A DNA stretch of 64,000 nt from Actinoplanes teichomyceticus ATCC 31121 (lineage in GTDB: Bacteria > Actinomycetota > Actinomycetes > Mycobacteriales > Micromonosporaceae): the NCBI RefSeq assembly GCF_003711105.1, contig NZ_CP023865.1, positions 2,505,001-2,569,000 of the forward strand, written 5' to 3'. The notes under the pieces are model-generated. The model ran no database searches and was not told the DNA's origin. It saw only the letters and a list, made by a program, of their open reading frames with translations. The number at the start of each line of letters is the position of its first letter. Position 1 is the stretch's first letter. Positions 36,964-44,901 of this stretch are shown here, one piece after another. The translations under genes and the position numbers were made by a program.

Positions 36964-36987
36964 GGTTCCTCCGGGGATTGAGAAGAC

Positions 36988-37025
36988 TAACGACGTTAAG
37001 TTAACATGGCGGCGTTAACCTGACA
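36988..37025. promoter_or_regulatory. Candidate TetR operator between regulator and acyl-CoA dehydrogenase
   Basis: Between the divergent start codons are taacgacgtta (36988-36998, perfect palindrome around a central base) and a second gttaac...gttaac pair (37000-37018). A ctgac...gttcag half-symmetry follows. This AT-richer block is the obvious place for the TetR protein and both promoters. Confidence 0.55.
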
Positions 37026-37047
37026 GCGTTCAGTTTAGGAGCCGGCC

Positions 37048-38196
37048 GTGGACCTCACCCTCTCCGCGGAACAGCAGCAGCTGCGCGACCTGGCCCGCGA
37101 GTGGGTCGAGCGTGAGGTCGTCCCGCACGCGGGCGAGTGGGACCGGGCCGAGCAGGTCGATCCGAAGATCGTCGGGAAACTCGCCGAGCTCGGTTTCCTC
37201 GGCCTGGGGATCGCCGAGGAGTTCGGCGGCTCGGGCGGCGACTTCCTGTCCTACGCGCTGGTCATGGAGGAGCTGGGCCGCGGCGACACCTCGGTGCGCG
37301 GCATCGTCTCGGTCTCCCTCGGACTGGTCGCCAAGAGCATCCAGGCCTACGGCGACGAGCACCAGAAACGCCGCTGGCTGCCGGCCCTGTGCGCCGGGGA
37401 GACCCTCGGCTGCTTCGCCCTCACCGAGCCCGGCACCGGCTCCGACGCCGGCAACCTCGGCGCCCGCGCGGTGCGCGACGGCGACGACTGGCTGATCAGC
37501 GGCGAGAAGATCTTCATCACGAACGGGACGTGGGCCGGAGTGGCGCTGATCTTCGCCCGTACCGGCGGGCCCGGGCCGAAAGGCGTCTCCGCCTTCCTGG
37601 TCCCCACCGACCGCGCCGGCTTCGTCCGGCGCGAGATCAAGGGCAAGCTCGGCCTGCGCGGGCAGGCCACCGCCGAACTGGTCCTCGACGAGGTCCGGGT
37701 CGCCGACTCCGAGCGGCTCGGCGCCGAGGGCGCCGGCTTCAAGATCGCGATGGGCGCGCTGGACAAGGGGCGGATCGCGGTCGCGGCGGGCAGTGTGGGC
37801 CTGGCCCGCGCGTGCCTGGAGGCCAGCCTGGCGTACGCCGGTGAGCGCACCCAGTTCCGCAAGCCGATCGCCGCCTACCAGCTCGTCCAGGAGATGATCG
37901 CGGACATCGCCGTGGAGACCGAGGCCGCCCGCCTGCTCGTCTGGCGGGCCGCCGACCTGGTCGACCACGGCCGGCCGTTCGGCACCGCGGCCTCGATGGC
38001 CAAACTGTTCGCCAGCGAGGCCGCGGTCAAGGCCGCCAACCAGGCGATCCAGATCTTCGGCGGGTACGGCTACGTCGACGAGTTCCCGGTCGGCAAGTAC
38101 CTGCGCGACGCCCGCGTCACCACCCTCTACGAGGGCACCAGCCAGATCCAGAAACTGCTCATCGGCCGGGCGCTGACCGGGATCAGCGCGTTCTAG
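37048..38196 (+). CDS. Acyl-CoA dehydrogenase
   Basis: A 382-residue FAD-dependent enzyme that introduces an alpha-beta double bond into acyl-CoA. The three-domain ACAD layout is complete. FALTEPGTGSDAG and FITNGTWA are FAD/substrate motifs, RTQFRKPIAAYQL lies in the C-terminal helices, and the catalytic base is Glu362 in YEGTSQIQ. The GTG start follows ttaggag, a good ribosome-binding site. It is the first gene of a three-gene catabolic operon (ACAD-SDR-ACAD) divergent from the TetR regulator. Confidence 0.93.
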   Translation: MDLTLSAEQQQLRDLAREWVEREVVPHAGEWDRAEQVDPKIVGKLAELGFLGLGIAEEFGGSGGDFLSYALVMEELGRGDTSVRGIVSVSLGLVAKSIQAYGDEHQKRRWLPALCAGETLGCFALTEPGTGSDAGNLGARAVRDGDDWLISGEKIFITNGTWAGVALIFARTGGPGPKGVSAFLVPTDRAGFVRREIKGKLGLRGQATAELVLDEVRVADSERLGAEGAGFKIAMGALDKGRIAVAAGSVGLARACLEASLAYAGERTQFRKPIAAYQLVQEMIADIAVETEAARLLVWRAADLVDHGRPFGTAASMAKLFASEAAVKAANQAIQIFGGYGYVDEFPVGKYLRDARVTTLYEGTSQIQKLLIGRALTGISAF

Positions 38197-38213
38197 AACA
38201 AAGGAGTTCCTCC

Positions 38214-38963
38214 ATGAGCCGGGTAGCCATCGTCACCGGGGCCGCGCGCGGCATCGGCGCGGCCACCGCGCTGCAGTTCGCGTCCGAGGGCGCCGCCGTC
38301 GCCGTGCTCGACCTGGACGAGTCGGCCTGCGCCGACACCGTCGGCCGGATCCGGGCCGCCGGCGGCACCGCCGTCGCGCTCGGCTGCGACGTGGCCGACG
38401 AGGCCCAGGTCGACGGCGCGGTCGACAAGGTCGCCGCCGAGCTGGGCGGCGTCGACGTGCTGGTCAACAACGCCGGGGTGCTGCGCGACAACCTGCTGCA
38501 CAAGATGTCCGCCGCGGACTGGGACACCGTGATGAGCGTGCACCTGCGTGGCGCGTTCCTGTGCAGCCGGGCGGCCCAGCGGCACATGGTCCCCCGGCGC
38601 TCCGGCAAGATCGTCAACACGTCGAGCGTCTCCGCGCTGGGCAACCGCGGCCAGGCCAACTACGCCGCCGCCAAGGCCGGGATCCAGGGCCTGACCCGGA
38701 CGCTGGCGATGGAGCTCGGCCCGTTCGGCATCAACGTGAACGCGGTGGCGCCCGGCTTCATCGTCACCGAGATGACCGACGCGACGGCGGCCCGGGTCGG
38801 GCTCTCCGCCGCCGAGATGCAGACCAAGGCGGCCGAGATCACCCCGCTGCGCCGGGTCGGACAGCCGGAGGACGTCGCCCGGGTGGTCGCGTTCCTGGCC
38901 AGCGACGCCGCCTCGTTCGTCACCGGCCAGACCCTGTACGTCGACGGCGGCCGCCGTCTCTGA
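38214..38963 (+). CDS. Short-chain dehydrogenase/reductase (FabG-like)
   Basis: A 249-residue NAD(P)H oxidoreductase. The Rossmann motif is TGAARGIGAA, NNAG stabilises the sheet, and the catalytic Ser-Tyr-Lys appear as SVSALGNRGQANYAAAKAG. The C-terminal half has PGFIVTEMT and ends LYVDGGRRL. It probably acts as 3-hydroxyacyl-CoA dehydrogenase or 3-oxoacyl reductase in the pathway of its two acyl-CoA dehydrogenase neighbours. It is 17 bases from the first gene. Confidence 0.93.
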   Translation: MSRVAIVTGAARGIGAATALQFASEGAAVAVLDLDESACADTVGRIRAAGGTAVALGCDVADEAQVDGAVDKVAAELGGVDVLVNNAGVLRDNLLHKMSAADWDTVMSVHLRGAFLCSRAAQRHMVPRRSGKIVNTSSVSALGNRGQANYAAAKAGIQGLTRTLAMELGPFGINVNAVAPGFIVTEMTDATAARVGLSAAEMQTKAAEITPLRRVGQPEDVARVVAFLASDAASFVTGQTLYVDGGRRL

Positions 38964-39000
38964 GGTGCCCCCCGGGCACGCTGAGTTTTGAGGGAGCGAC

Positions 39001-40158
39001 ATGCGCCGCACCGTATTCAACGAGGACCACGAGGCCTTCCGGCAGACCCTGCGCGAGTTCCTGCAGGCCGAGGTCGTTCCGCACTACGACGCGTGGCTGC
39101 GCGCCGGTGAGGTGCCGCGCGAGTTCTACAAGAAACTCGCCGAGCTCGGCCTGTTCGGCATCGAGGTGCCCGAGGAGTACGGCGGCGCCGGCATCGCCTC
39201 GTTCAAGTTCGCCGCCGTGCAGTACGAGGAGACCGCCCGCGCCGGCGTCTCCTTCGGCGGCTCCGGCGTGCACGTCGCGCTCTGCCTGCCGTACCTGCTC
39301 AAGCTCGCCACCGAAGAGCAGAAGCGGCGTTGGCTCCCGTCGTTCGTCAGCGGCGACATGATGTTCGCGATCGCGATGACCGAGCCCGGCACGGGCTCCG
39401 ACCTGGCCGGCATGAGCACCACCGCCAAGCTCACCGAGGACGGCAGGCACTACGTGCTCAACGGCGCGAAGACCTTCATCACCGGCGGCGTCCTGGCCGA
39501 CCGGGTGATCGTCTGCGCCCGCACGTCACCGCCGAGACCGGACGACCGGCGCTTCGGCATCTCGCTGCTCGTGGTGGACACCAAGCTGCCCGGCTACACG
39601 GTCGGCCGCAAGCTGGACAAGCTCGGGCTGAAGACGTCCGACACGGCGGAGCTGGCCTTCCAGGACGTGCTGGTGCCGGTGGAGGACCTGCTCGGCGAGG
39701 AGAACCGGGGGTTCTCGTACCTCGGTCAGAACCTGCCGCAGGAGCGCCTGGGCATCGCCTACGGGGCGTACGCGCAGGCCGCCGCGGCGGTGGAGTTCGC
39801 CAAGAAGTACACACAGGAGCGCAAGGTGTTCGGGCAGACCGTCGCCTCGTTCCAGAACACCAAGTTCGAGCTGGCCGCCTGCCAGGCCGAGGTGGACGCC
39901 GCGCAGGCCGTCGCCGACCGGGCCCTGGAGGCGCTGGACGCGGGGGAGCTGACCCCGGCCGAAGCGGCCTCGGCGAAGCTGTTCTGCACCGAGGTGGCGC
40001 ACCGGGTGATCGACCGGTGCCTGCAGCTGCACGGCGGGTACGGGTTCATCAACGAGTACCCGATCGCGCGCCTGTATGCGGACAACCGGGTCAACCGGAT
40101 CTACGGGGGGACGTCCGAGGTGATGAAAATGATCATCGCCAAGGGGATGGGGCTCTAG
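39001..40158 (+). CDS. Acyl-CoA dehydrogenase (isovaleryl/long-chain-type active site)
   Basis: A 385-residue ACAD, third gene of the operon. It has IAMTEPGTGSDLAGM and KTFITGG. The usual C-terminal catalytic site reads YGGTSEVMK with Gly in place of the Glu of the first ACAD. Glu248 in NLPQERLGIAYGA occupies the alternative helix position used by isovaleryl-CoA and long-chain dehydrogenases. A different acyl chain from that of the first enzyme is therefore likely. Start ATG follows gagggagcgac. Confidence 0.92.
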   Translation: MRRTVFNEDHEAFRQTLREFLQAEVVPHYDAWLRAGEVPREFYKKLAELGLFGIEVPEEYGGAGIASFKFAAVQYEETARAGVSFGGSGVHVALCLPYLLKLATEEQKRRWLPSFVSGDMMFAIAMTEPGTGSDLAGMSTTAKLTEDGRHYVLNGAKTFITGGVLADRVIVCARTSPPRPDDRRFGISLLVVDTKLPGYTVGRKLDKLGLKTSDTAELAFQDVLVPVEDLLGEENRGFSYLGQNLPQERLGIAYGAYAQAAAAVEFAKKYTQERKVFGQTVASFQNTKFELAACQAEVDAAQAVADRALEALDAGELTPAEAASAKLFCTEVAHRVIDRCLQLHGGYGFINEYPIARLYADNRVNRIYGGTSEVMKMIIAKGMGL

Positions 40159-40302
40159 GGTTCTCGGGAGCGCCCCACCCGGAACCTGCCTGGTCGCCGA
40201 AGGCGCCGCGAGTCCGGGAGGATCGTGGCGAGTGATCAAGCGGTGGGTGCGGGTGAGTGCGTGCATGGCTGGCCGAGCCGGTGAATGGGCCGGCGTGGTC
40301 GG

Positions 40303-41229
40303 TCAGGGGATGTAGTCCTCCAGGCGGGCCGGGGTGAGGCCGTTCTTGTGGATCGCTTCGAGGACGGCCAGGAAGTCGTCGACGAAGCGGGGGCGGAAGT
40401 GCATCAGGATGATGTCGCCGGGCTTCACGACCTTCGGGGTCCCCTGGTAGAAGATCTTGCCGTGGTCGGTGGTCTGGGTCCAGTTGAACACCGCCTTCAT
40501 GCCGCAGTCGTGCGCGGCCCGCAACGTCGTCCCGTTGTAGGCGCCGCCGGGCGGGCGGAACAGGGTCGGACGGTCGCCGTACAGCTGGGCCAGACGATCG
40601 GCGCCACCGCAGATCTCGCGCTTCTGGCCCGGGTAGGACAGCCGGGTCATGGTGGCGTGGGTGATCGTGTGGTTCTCGATGGTGGCGCCCGCGGCCTTCA
40701 GCGGGGTGAAGTAGCCCGGGTCGTCCTTGATCGCGTCGACCTCGAGGAACAGTGTCACCGGCACGTTCGCGGCCTGGAACAGCCGCAGCGCCAGCGGGTT
40801 CTTCGCCCAGCCGTCGTCGATGGTGATGAACGCGACCTTCTGGGTGGTCGGGATGTGGCTGAAGAATGCCGCCTTGTCGCCGCCCGGCAACGCGACCCTG
40901 GTCGCCGCGGGCGCCGGTGGGAACCGCGGGATCCGGGCGCGCAGGTCCGGCGGCAGCGCGGCGAGGGCGGCCGACACCGATTCCGGCACCCCGGTTCCGG
41001 CGGCCGCTGATTCCGGCAGCCCCGCCCCCGGGCCGCCTTCCGGCGCGTTCGGCCCGGCGGACGCCGCCGCGGCGGACGGGTCCGGGGCCGTGGCGGAGCC
41101 GGACTTCGTGGCGCCGGGCGCGGCTGCCGCCGCGGCGCCGGTGGGCCGGCTGCCGGAGCTGCCGCACCCGGCGACGAGTGCCAGCAGCGCCGCCGCGGCC
41201 ACGCTGCGGAACAGCCTGCTCGATCTCAT
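40303..41229 (-). CDS. Polysaccharide deacetylase lipoprotein (NodB domain)
   Basis: A 308-residue lipoprotein. Signal ALLALVAGC with the lipobox cysteine near residue 21, then an Ala/Pro/Gly-rich linker and a NodB-type deacetylase domain (about 130-305). Metal site: ITIDDGW and HTITHAT; further motifs LFRPPGGAYN and GDIILMHFRP. It would remove acetyl groups from cell-wall or external glycans. The start is fixed at 41229 by a ggagg ribosome-binding site eight bases upstream; a longer frame to 41334 has none. Confidence 0.9.
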   Translation of the reverse strand: MRSSRLFRSVAAAALLALVAGCGSSGSRPTGAAAAAAPGATKSGSATAPDPSAAAASAGPNAPEGGPGAGLPESAAAGTGVPESVSAALAALPPDLRARIPRFPPAPAATRVALPGGDKAAFFSHIPTTQKVAFITIDDGWAKNPLALRLFQAANVPVTLFLEVDAIKDDPGYFTPLKAAGATIENHTITHATMTRLSYPGQKREICGGADRLAQLYGDRPTLFRPPGGAYNGTTLRAAHDCGMKAVFNWTQTTDHGKIFYQGTPKVVKPGDIILMHFRPRFVDDFLAVLEAIHKNGLTPARLEDYIP

Positions 41230-41425
41230 GCCTGCGCCTCCGGGGGGAAGAGGTGGTCCGTCAGACGTGAGACGTCGTCGACCGGTGAAATGTGCGCCTG
41301 GAAGGTGGATCGTGTGGTTCGTCATGGCCGCCACCCGCCAGGTCGGGGAGCGCGGCCGATCTTAGAGGGTGGTGCAAAATCGTTCAGGGTGGTCTGTCCG
41401 CTGAGCCCGTTCGGAGATCGTTTCG

Positions 41426-41620
41426 CAGGTCCGCCACAGATTCGACCGGCGCCAGGACCCGACCGCGGTCGCCGTCGACTCGCTCCGGGGCCGCGAACCA
41501 CGTCCCCGCGGCCACCATCGGCGAAGACGCCGGCACGAAGGTGCCGGGCCGCAAACGCGGGCCGGCCGTGGACGCCCTCGGCCTGATCATCGCCGTGGTC
41601 GCGACCGCCTGTGGCGCTGG
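41426..41620 (+). pseudogene. IS5-family transposase remnant, frameshifted
   Basis: Reading in one plus-strand phase gives QVRHRFDRRQDPTAVAVDSL; after a frame change near 41485-41500 another phase gives AANHVPAATIGEDAGTKVPG and then KRGPAVDALGLIIAVVATA. These two pieces match, in order, the conserved middle of IS5-type DDE transposases (DPTAVVIDSQ, GKKVTGRKRHIVVDTLGL). Both ends and the remaining catalytic residues are missing, and no terminal inverted repeats are visible. It is a decayed insertion between the deacetylase and GNAT genes. Confidence 0.6.
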
Positions 41621-41701
41621 CGTGCGTTCGACCGTCACAGTGACGCCTATCCGGACGCCACGAAGCAAATGAACGAGTGCGCCGAGGGCTATCGTCGTCG
41701 G

Positions 41702-42223
41702 ATGCCTGAGTTGATCGCGCCTTCCGTCCGTCTGCACCGGGCCTGGCTCGAGGCTCATGCGGAGTGGGGCGCGGGGCCGCACGAGGACGGCTTCGGACTG
41801 GGCCAGTCTGACGACGTTGGCACACCAGCCGGCTTCGCCGCCTGGCTGGCACGGCTGGCGAAGCAATCGGATCCCGCCGAGACGATCGACGTCGGCAGAC
41901 ACCGCTGCACGTACCGCTGGATCGTCGACGGTGATCGGGTGCTCGGCGGGATCGCGCTGCGAGACGGCGATGACGACTACGTGTCATGGGCCGGACACGT
42001 CGGTTACGGCATCCGGCCCTCCGCGCGGCGACGCGGGCTCGCCACGTGGGCATTGGGTCGAATGCTCAACGAGGCTCGAGCGTGGGGCTTGGACCGGATT
42101 CTGGCCGTCTGCGCGGTCGACAATGCCGCGTCGATCAAGACGATCGAGCACGGTGGGGGAGTCTTCGAGGGCGTCAGGGACAACGGAACCGGCCCGCTCC
42201 GCCGCTACTGGATCACACTCTGA
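41702..42223 (+). CDS. GNAT-family N-acetyltransferase
   Basis: A 173-residue acetyl-CoA-dependent acyltransferase. The acetyl-CoA pyrophosphate loop is GIRPSARRRGLATWALGRML, followed by VCAVDNAASIKTIEHGGGVFE, the usual helix-strand region. The ATG at 41702 is preferred to 41669, whose extra residues belong to sequence shared with the transposase remnant. Substrate unknown; possibly acquired with the neighbouring insertion sequence. Confidence 0.85.
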   Translation: MPELIAPSVRLHRAWLEAHAEWGAGPHEDGFGLGQSDDVGTPAGFAAWLARLAKQSDPAETIDVGRHRCTYRWIVDGDRVLGGIALRDGDDDYVSWAGHVGYGIRPSARRRGLATWALGRMLNEARAWGLDRILAVCAVDNAASIKTIEHGGGVFEGVRDNGTGPLRRYWITL

Positions 42224-42528
42224 TCAGGCGGCGATGGGCTCGGGCGGTGCGGCCTGGTGGCTCCCGCCCCGAGTTGCCGGGCGGGCGATGAGGGTGATGG
42301 TCGCCCGGGTGATGTGGGCTTTCGGAGTGTGCGGGGAGGCGTTGGTCGCGGACGTTGCGGCGGGCACGCATTACCGGAATTCGTCCTTCACGCCATCGAG
42401 TGACCACTATCTACCGCGAATCCGCAGAACGATCTCCGACCGGGTCCGACATCCAGATCAACCCGAACAGTTCGGGAGCGCCCTCCTGGATAGCGCCCGC
42501 GAACGCGCCGGGCTCTAGGGTGAGGCGC
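42224..42528. other. Intergenic region without recognised features
   Basis: About 300 bases of somewhat lower GC than its surroundings. Open frames in several phases have no domain and no start signals. It may hold the promoter of the gene at 42529. Confidence 0.5.
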
Positions 42529-43164
42529 ATGGCGCTGCTGCACCGGGCGGAGATCCGCCCCACCAAACTGGAGCTGCTCGGCGGCTGGCTGCCGTACCGG
42601 AGCTGGTTCGCCGGCCCCCGGGACGCCGGACTGAGCCGGGTCGCGGCGGCCCGGTTCGACGATCCGGCCGGAGCGGTCGGGATCGAAGTCCTGCTGGTGC
42701 GGGCCGGGGACGGGCCGGTGCTGCACGTGCCGCTGACCTACCGGGGCGCGCCCCTGGCCGGTGCCGGGGCGTTCCTGGTCGGCACCACCGAGCACGGCGT
42801 CCTGGGCACCCGCTGGGTCTACGACGCGGCCGGCGACCCGGTCTTCGCGGCGGTGCTGGCCGAGGTGATCCGGACCGGCGGCGCTCAGGCCATCGAGAAG
42901 CTCGTCGAGGACGACCGGGTCGTCGTCCGCGAGCCGAGCCTGCTGCTGCGCGGCAGCGGCGGGCCGGGGACCGGCGCGGCCGGCCCGGGCCGGGCCGGCG
43001 GCATCGAGGTCACCGACGGCGACCCGACGGTGATCGGCACGCGGTCCGGCAGCCTGCACCTGGTGCGCACGCCGTCCGCGCCGCACACCGGGTCCGGCGC
43101 GGTCCTGACCGGCCGGTGGTCCGGCGTGGACACCCCGGTCGTCCTCGCCCGCCTGGCCGGCTGA
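42529..43164 (+). CDS. Maltokinase N-terminal cap-like protein (stand-alone)
   Basis: A 211-residue protein whose first 110 residues (HRAEIRPTKLELLGGWLPYR, RFDDPAGAVGIEVLLV, VPLTYRGAPLAGAGAFLVGT) match the N-terminal cap domain of maltokinase (Mak). The kinase domain is absent. The rest consists of two further strand-rich segments. Stand-alone cap proteins occur in actinomycetes with unknown function. No trehalose or maltose pathway gene is adjacent. The ATG at 42529 starts the conserved region directly; an upstream ATG (42355) adds non-conserved sequence. Confidence 0.75.
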   Translation: MALLHRAEIRPTKLELLGGWLPYRSWFAGPRDAGLSRVAAARFDDPAGAVGIEVLLVRAGDGPVLHVPLTYRGAPLAGAGAFLVGTTEHGVLGTRWVYDAAGDPVFAAVLAEVIRTGGAQAIEKLVEDDRVVVREPSLLLRGSGGPGTGAAGPGRAGGIEVTDGDPTVIGTRSGSLHLVRTPSAPHTGSGAVLTGRWSGVDTPVVLARLAG

Positions 43165-43174
43165 CGCCGGGCTC

Positions 43175-43269
43175 GCGCGCCCGGCGGGCTGCGGCCCGTC
43201 CCCGCGCGCCTGGCGGGCTGCGGCCCGTCCCCGCGCGCCTGGCGGGCTGCGGCCCGTCCCCGCGCGCCG
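43175..43269. repeat. 29-base tandem repeat
   Basis: Copies begin at 43175, 43204 and 43233, with a fragment from 43262. Unit core: gcgcgcctggcgggctgcgg. It lies just after the stop codon of the maltokinase-cap gene and before the convergent oxidoreductase gene. Confidence 0.9.
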
Positions 43270-43309
43270 CGAACCCGGCCCGGTGACCGGCCTGCCGCGC
43301 CCGGCAGGC

Positions 43310-44662
43310 TCAGCCCTTGAGCCGCTCCTCCGCCTTGCGCGCGGCGATCAGGATCGGATCCCAGACCGGCGCGTACGGCGGGGCGTAACCCAGGTCCAGC
43401 GCGGTCATCTCGCTGACCGTCATCCGGTTCCAGAGCGCGACCGCGAACGCGTCGATCCGCTTCGCCGCCTCGGCGCGCCCGACGATCTGCGCGCCCAGCA
43501 GCACCCCGGTCTCCCGCTCGGCGATCACCTTGACCGTCATCGGGATGGCGCCGGGGAAGTAGCCGGCCCGGTTGGTCGACTCGACCGTCGCGGTGACGTA
43601 CCGGAAACCGGCCTGCCCGGCCTCCCGGGAGCTGAGCCCGGTCCGGGCCACCTCCAGGTCGCACAGCTTGGTCACCGCGGTCCCGATGATCCCGGGGAAG
43701 GTGGCGTACCCGCCGCCCAGGTTGATCCCGGCCACCCGGCCCTGCTTGTTGGCGTGCGTGCCGAGGGGCACGTGCACCGGCCGTCCGGAGACCCGGTGCA
43801 GGACCTCGGTGCAGTCGCCGGCCGCCCACACCCCCTCGGTCACCTTCTGCCGCAGGTCGGTGCGCAGGCCGCCGGTGGGTCCGAGGGGGATGCCGGCGGC
43901 CTCGGCCAGCGCGGTGTTCGGCCGTACCCCCAGGCCGATGACCACGACCCCGGCCGGCAGCGGCCCGGCGTCGGTGGCCACCGCGGTGACCCGGCCGCCG
44001 GAGCTCTCCAGGCCCTCGACGGTGACGCCGGTGCGCAGGTCGATGCCGAGGCCGCGGACCGAGTCGGCGATCAGCGCCCCCATGTCCGGGTCGACGGTGC
44101 CCATCGGTTGCTCGGCCTTCTCCACCAGCGTGACCCGCAGACCGCGATTGATCAGTGCCTCGGCCATCTCGACGCCGATGTAGCCGGCGCCGATCACCAC
44201 CGCGTCGCGCGGTTGCTCGGCGTCCAGCCACTCGCGCAGCGCGCTGCCGTCCTCCAGGGTCTGCACGCCGAAGACGCCGCCGGCGCCGGTGGCCGCCCAG
44301 CCCGGGCGGACCGGGGTGGCGCCGGTGGCGTAGACCAGCTCGTCGAAGTCCTCGCGCAGGTCCCGGCCGCCGTCGAGGTCGCGCACCGTCACCGTGCGCG
44401 CGGCCAGGTCGATGCCGGTCACCTCGTGCCGGGTGCGTACGTCGATCCCCTGCTCGCGGAACTGCTCGGGGGTGCGGGCGAGCAACGCGTCCGGGCCGTC
44501 GACCACCCCGCCGATCCAGTACGGGATGCCGCAGGCGGAGTACGACACGAACCGCCCCATCTCGAACGCCACGATCTGCAGCTCGTCCGGTCCGCGTCTG
44601 CGCCGCGCCTGAGCCGCCGCCGACATGCCCGCCGCGTCCCCGCCGATCACGATCATTCGCAC
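43310..44662 (-). CDS. FAD-dependent oxidoreductase, CoA-disulfide-reductase type
   Basis: A 450-residue pyridine nucleotide-disulfide oxidoreductase. FAD site GGDAAGMSAAAQARRR, redox-active single cysteine in SYSACGIPYWIGG, NAD(P)H site VVIGAGYIGVEMAEAL, second FAD site GVWAAGDCTEV, and the C-terminal dimerisation domain with VTKLCDLEVARTGLS. The single-Cys motif matches CoA-disulfide reductases and NADH oxidases. It could keep CoA thiols reduced or polysulfide/peroxide levels low. The start is GTG (44662) or ATG (44656). It is divergent from the GH3 gene. Confidence 0.88.
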   Translation of the reverse strand: MRMIVIGGDAAGMSAAAQARRRRGPDELQIVAFEMGRFVSYSACGIPYWIGGVVDGPDALLARTPEQFREQGIDVRTRHEVTGIDLAARTVTVRDLDGGRDLREDFDELVYATGATPVRPGWAATGAGGVFGVQTLEDGSALREWLDAEQPRDAVVIGAGYIGVEMAEALINRGLRVTLVEKAEQPMGTVDPDMGALIADSVRGLGIDLRTGVTVEGLESSGGRVTAVATDAGPLPAGVVVIGLGVRPNTALAEAAGIPLGPTGGLRTDLRQKVTEGVWAAGDCTEVLHRVSGRPVHVPLGTHANKQGRVAGINLGGGYATFPGIIGTAVTKLCDLEVARTGLSSREAGQAGFRYVTATVESTNRAGYFPGAIPMTVKVIAERETGVLLGAQIVGRAEAAKRIDAFAVALWNRMTVSEMTALDLGYAPPYAPVWDPILIAARKAEERLKG

Positions 44663-44716
44663 TCGCCCATTGTGCCCGGTCCGGCGCGCCGATTACCGGC
44701 AGATTTCCGCAAGGTG

Positions 44717-44773
44717 TTGCCTCACGCATCGGTCGGAATCTATGGTGACCCCACCGACGTCGAAGCGCTTCGA
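44717..44773 (+). promoter_or_regulatory. Promoter and LacI-type operator of the GH3 gene
   Basis: TTGCCT (44717-44722) and TATGGT (44741-44746), 18 bases apart, form a good promoter. The perfect palindrome tcgaagcgcttcga at 44760-44773 lies at or just beyond the expected transcription start, ideal for repression. The same 14-mer occurs twice before the ABC transporter operon. Confidence 0.8.
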
Positions 44774-44901
44774 TGGCGCGTCCGCCGCCGAAGCCGGGTC
44801 CCGGCCGGCCCGGTGGTGGTCGTCCGCTCCGGATGATCACCACCGGCGCCGGCCGGAGTCCGACCGGTCCGCTCACCGTGCCTGCCCGAGGGGGGTCCAC
44901 C

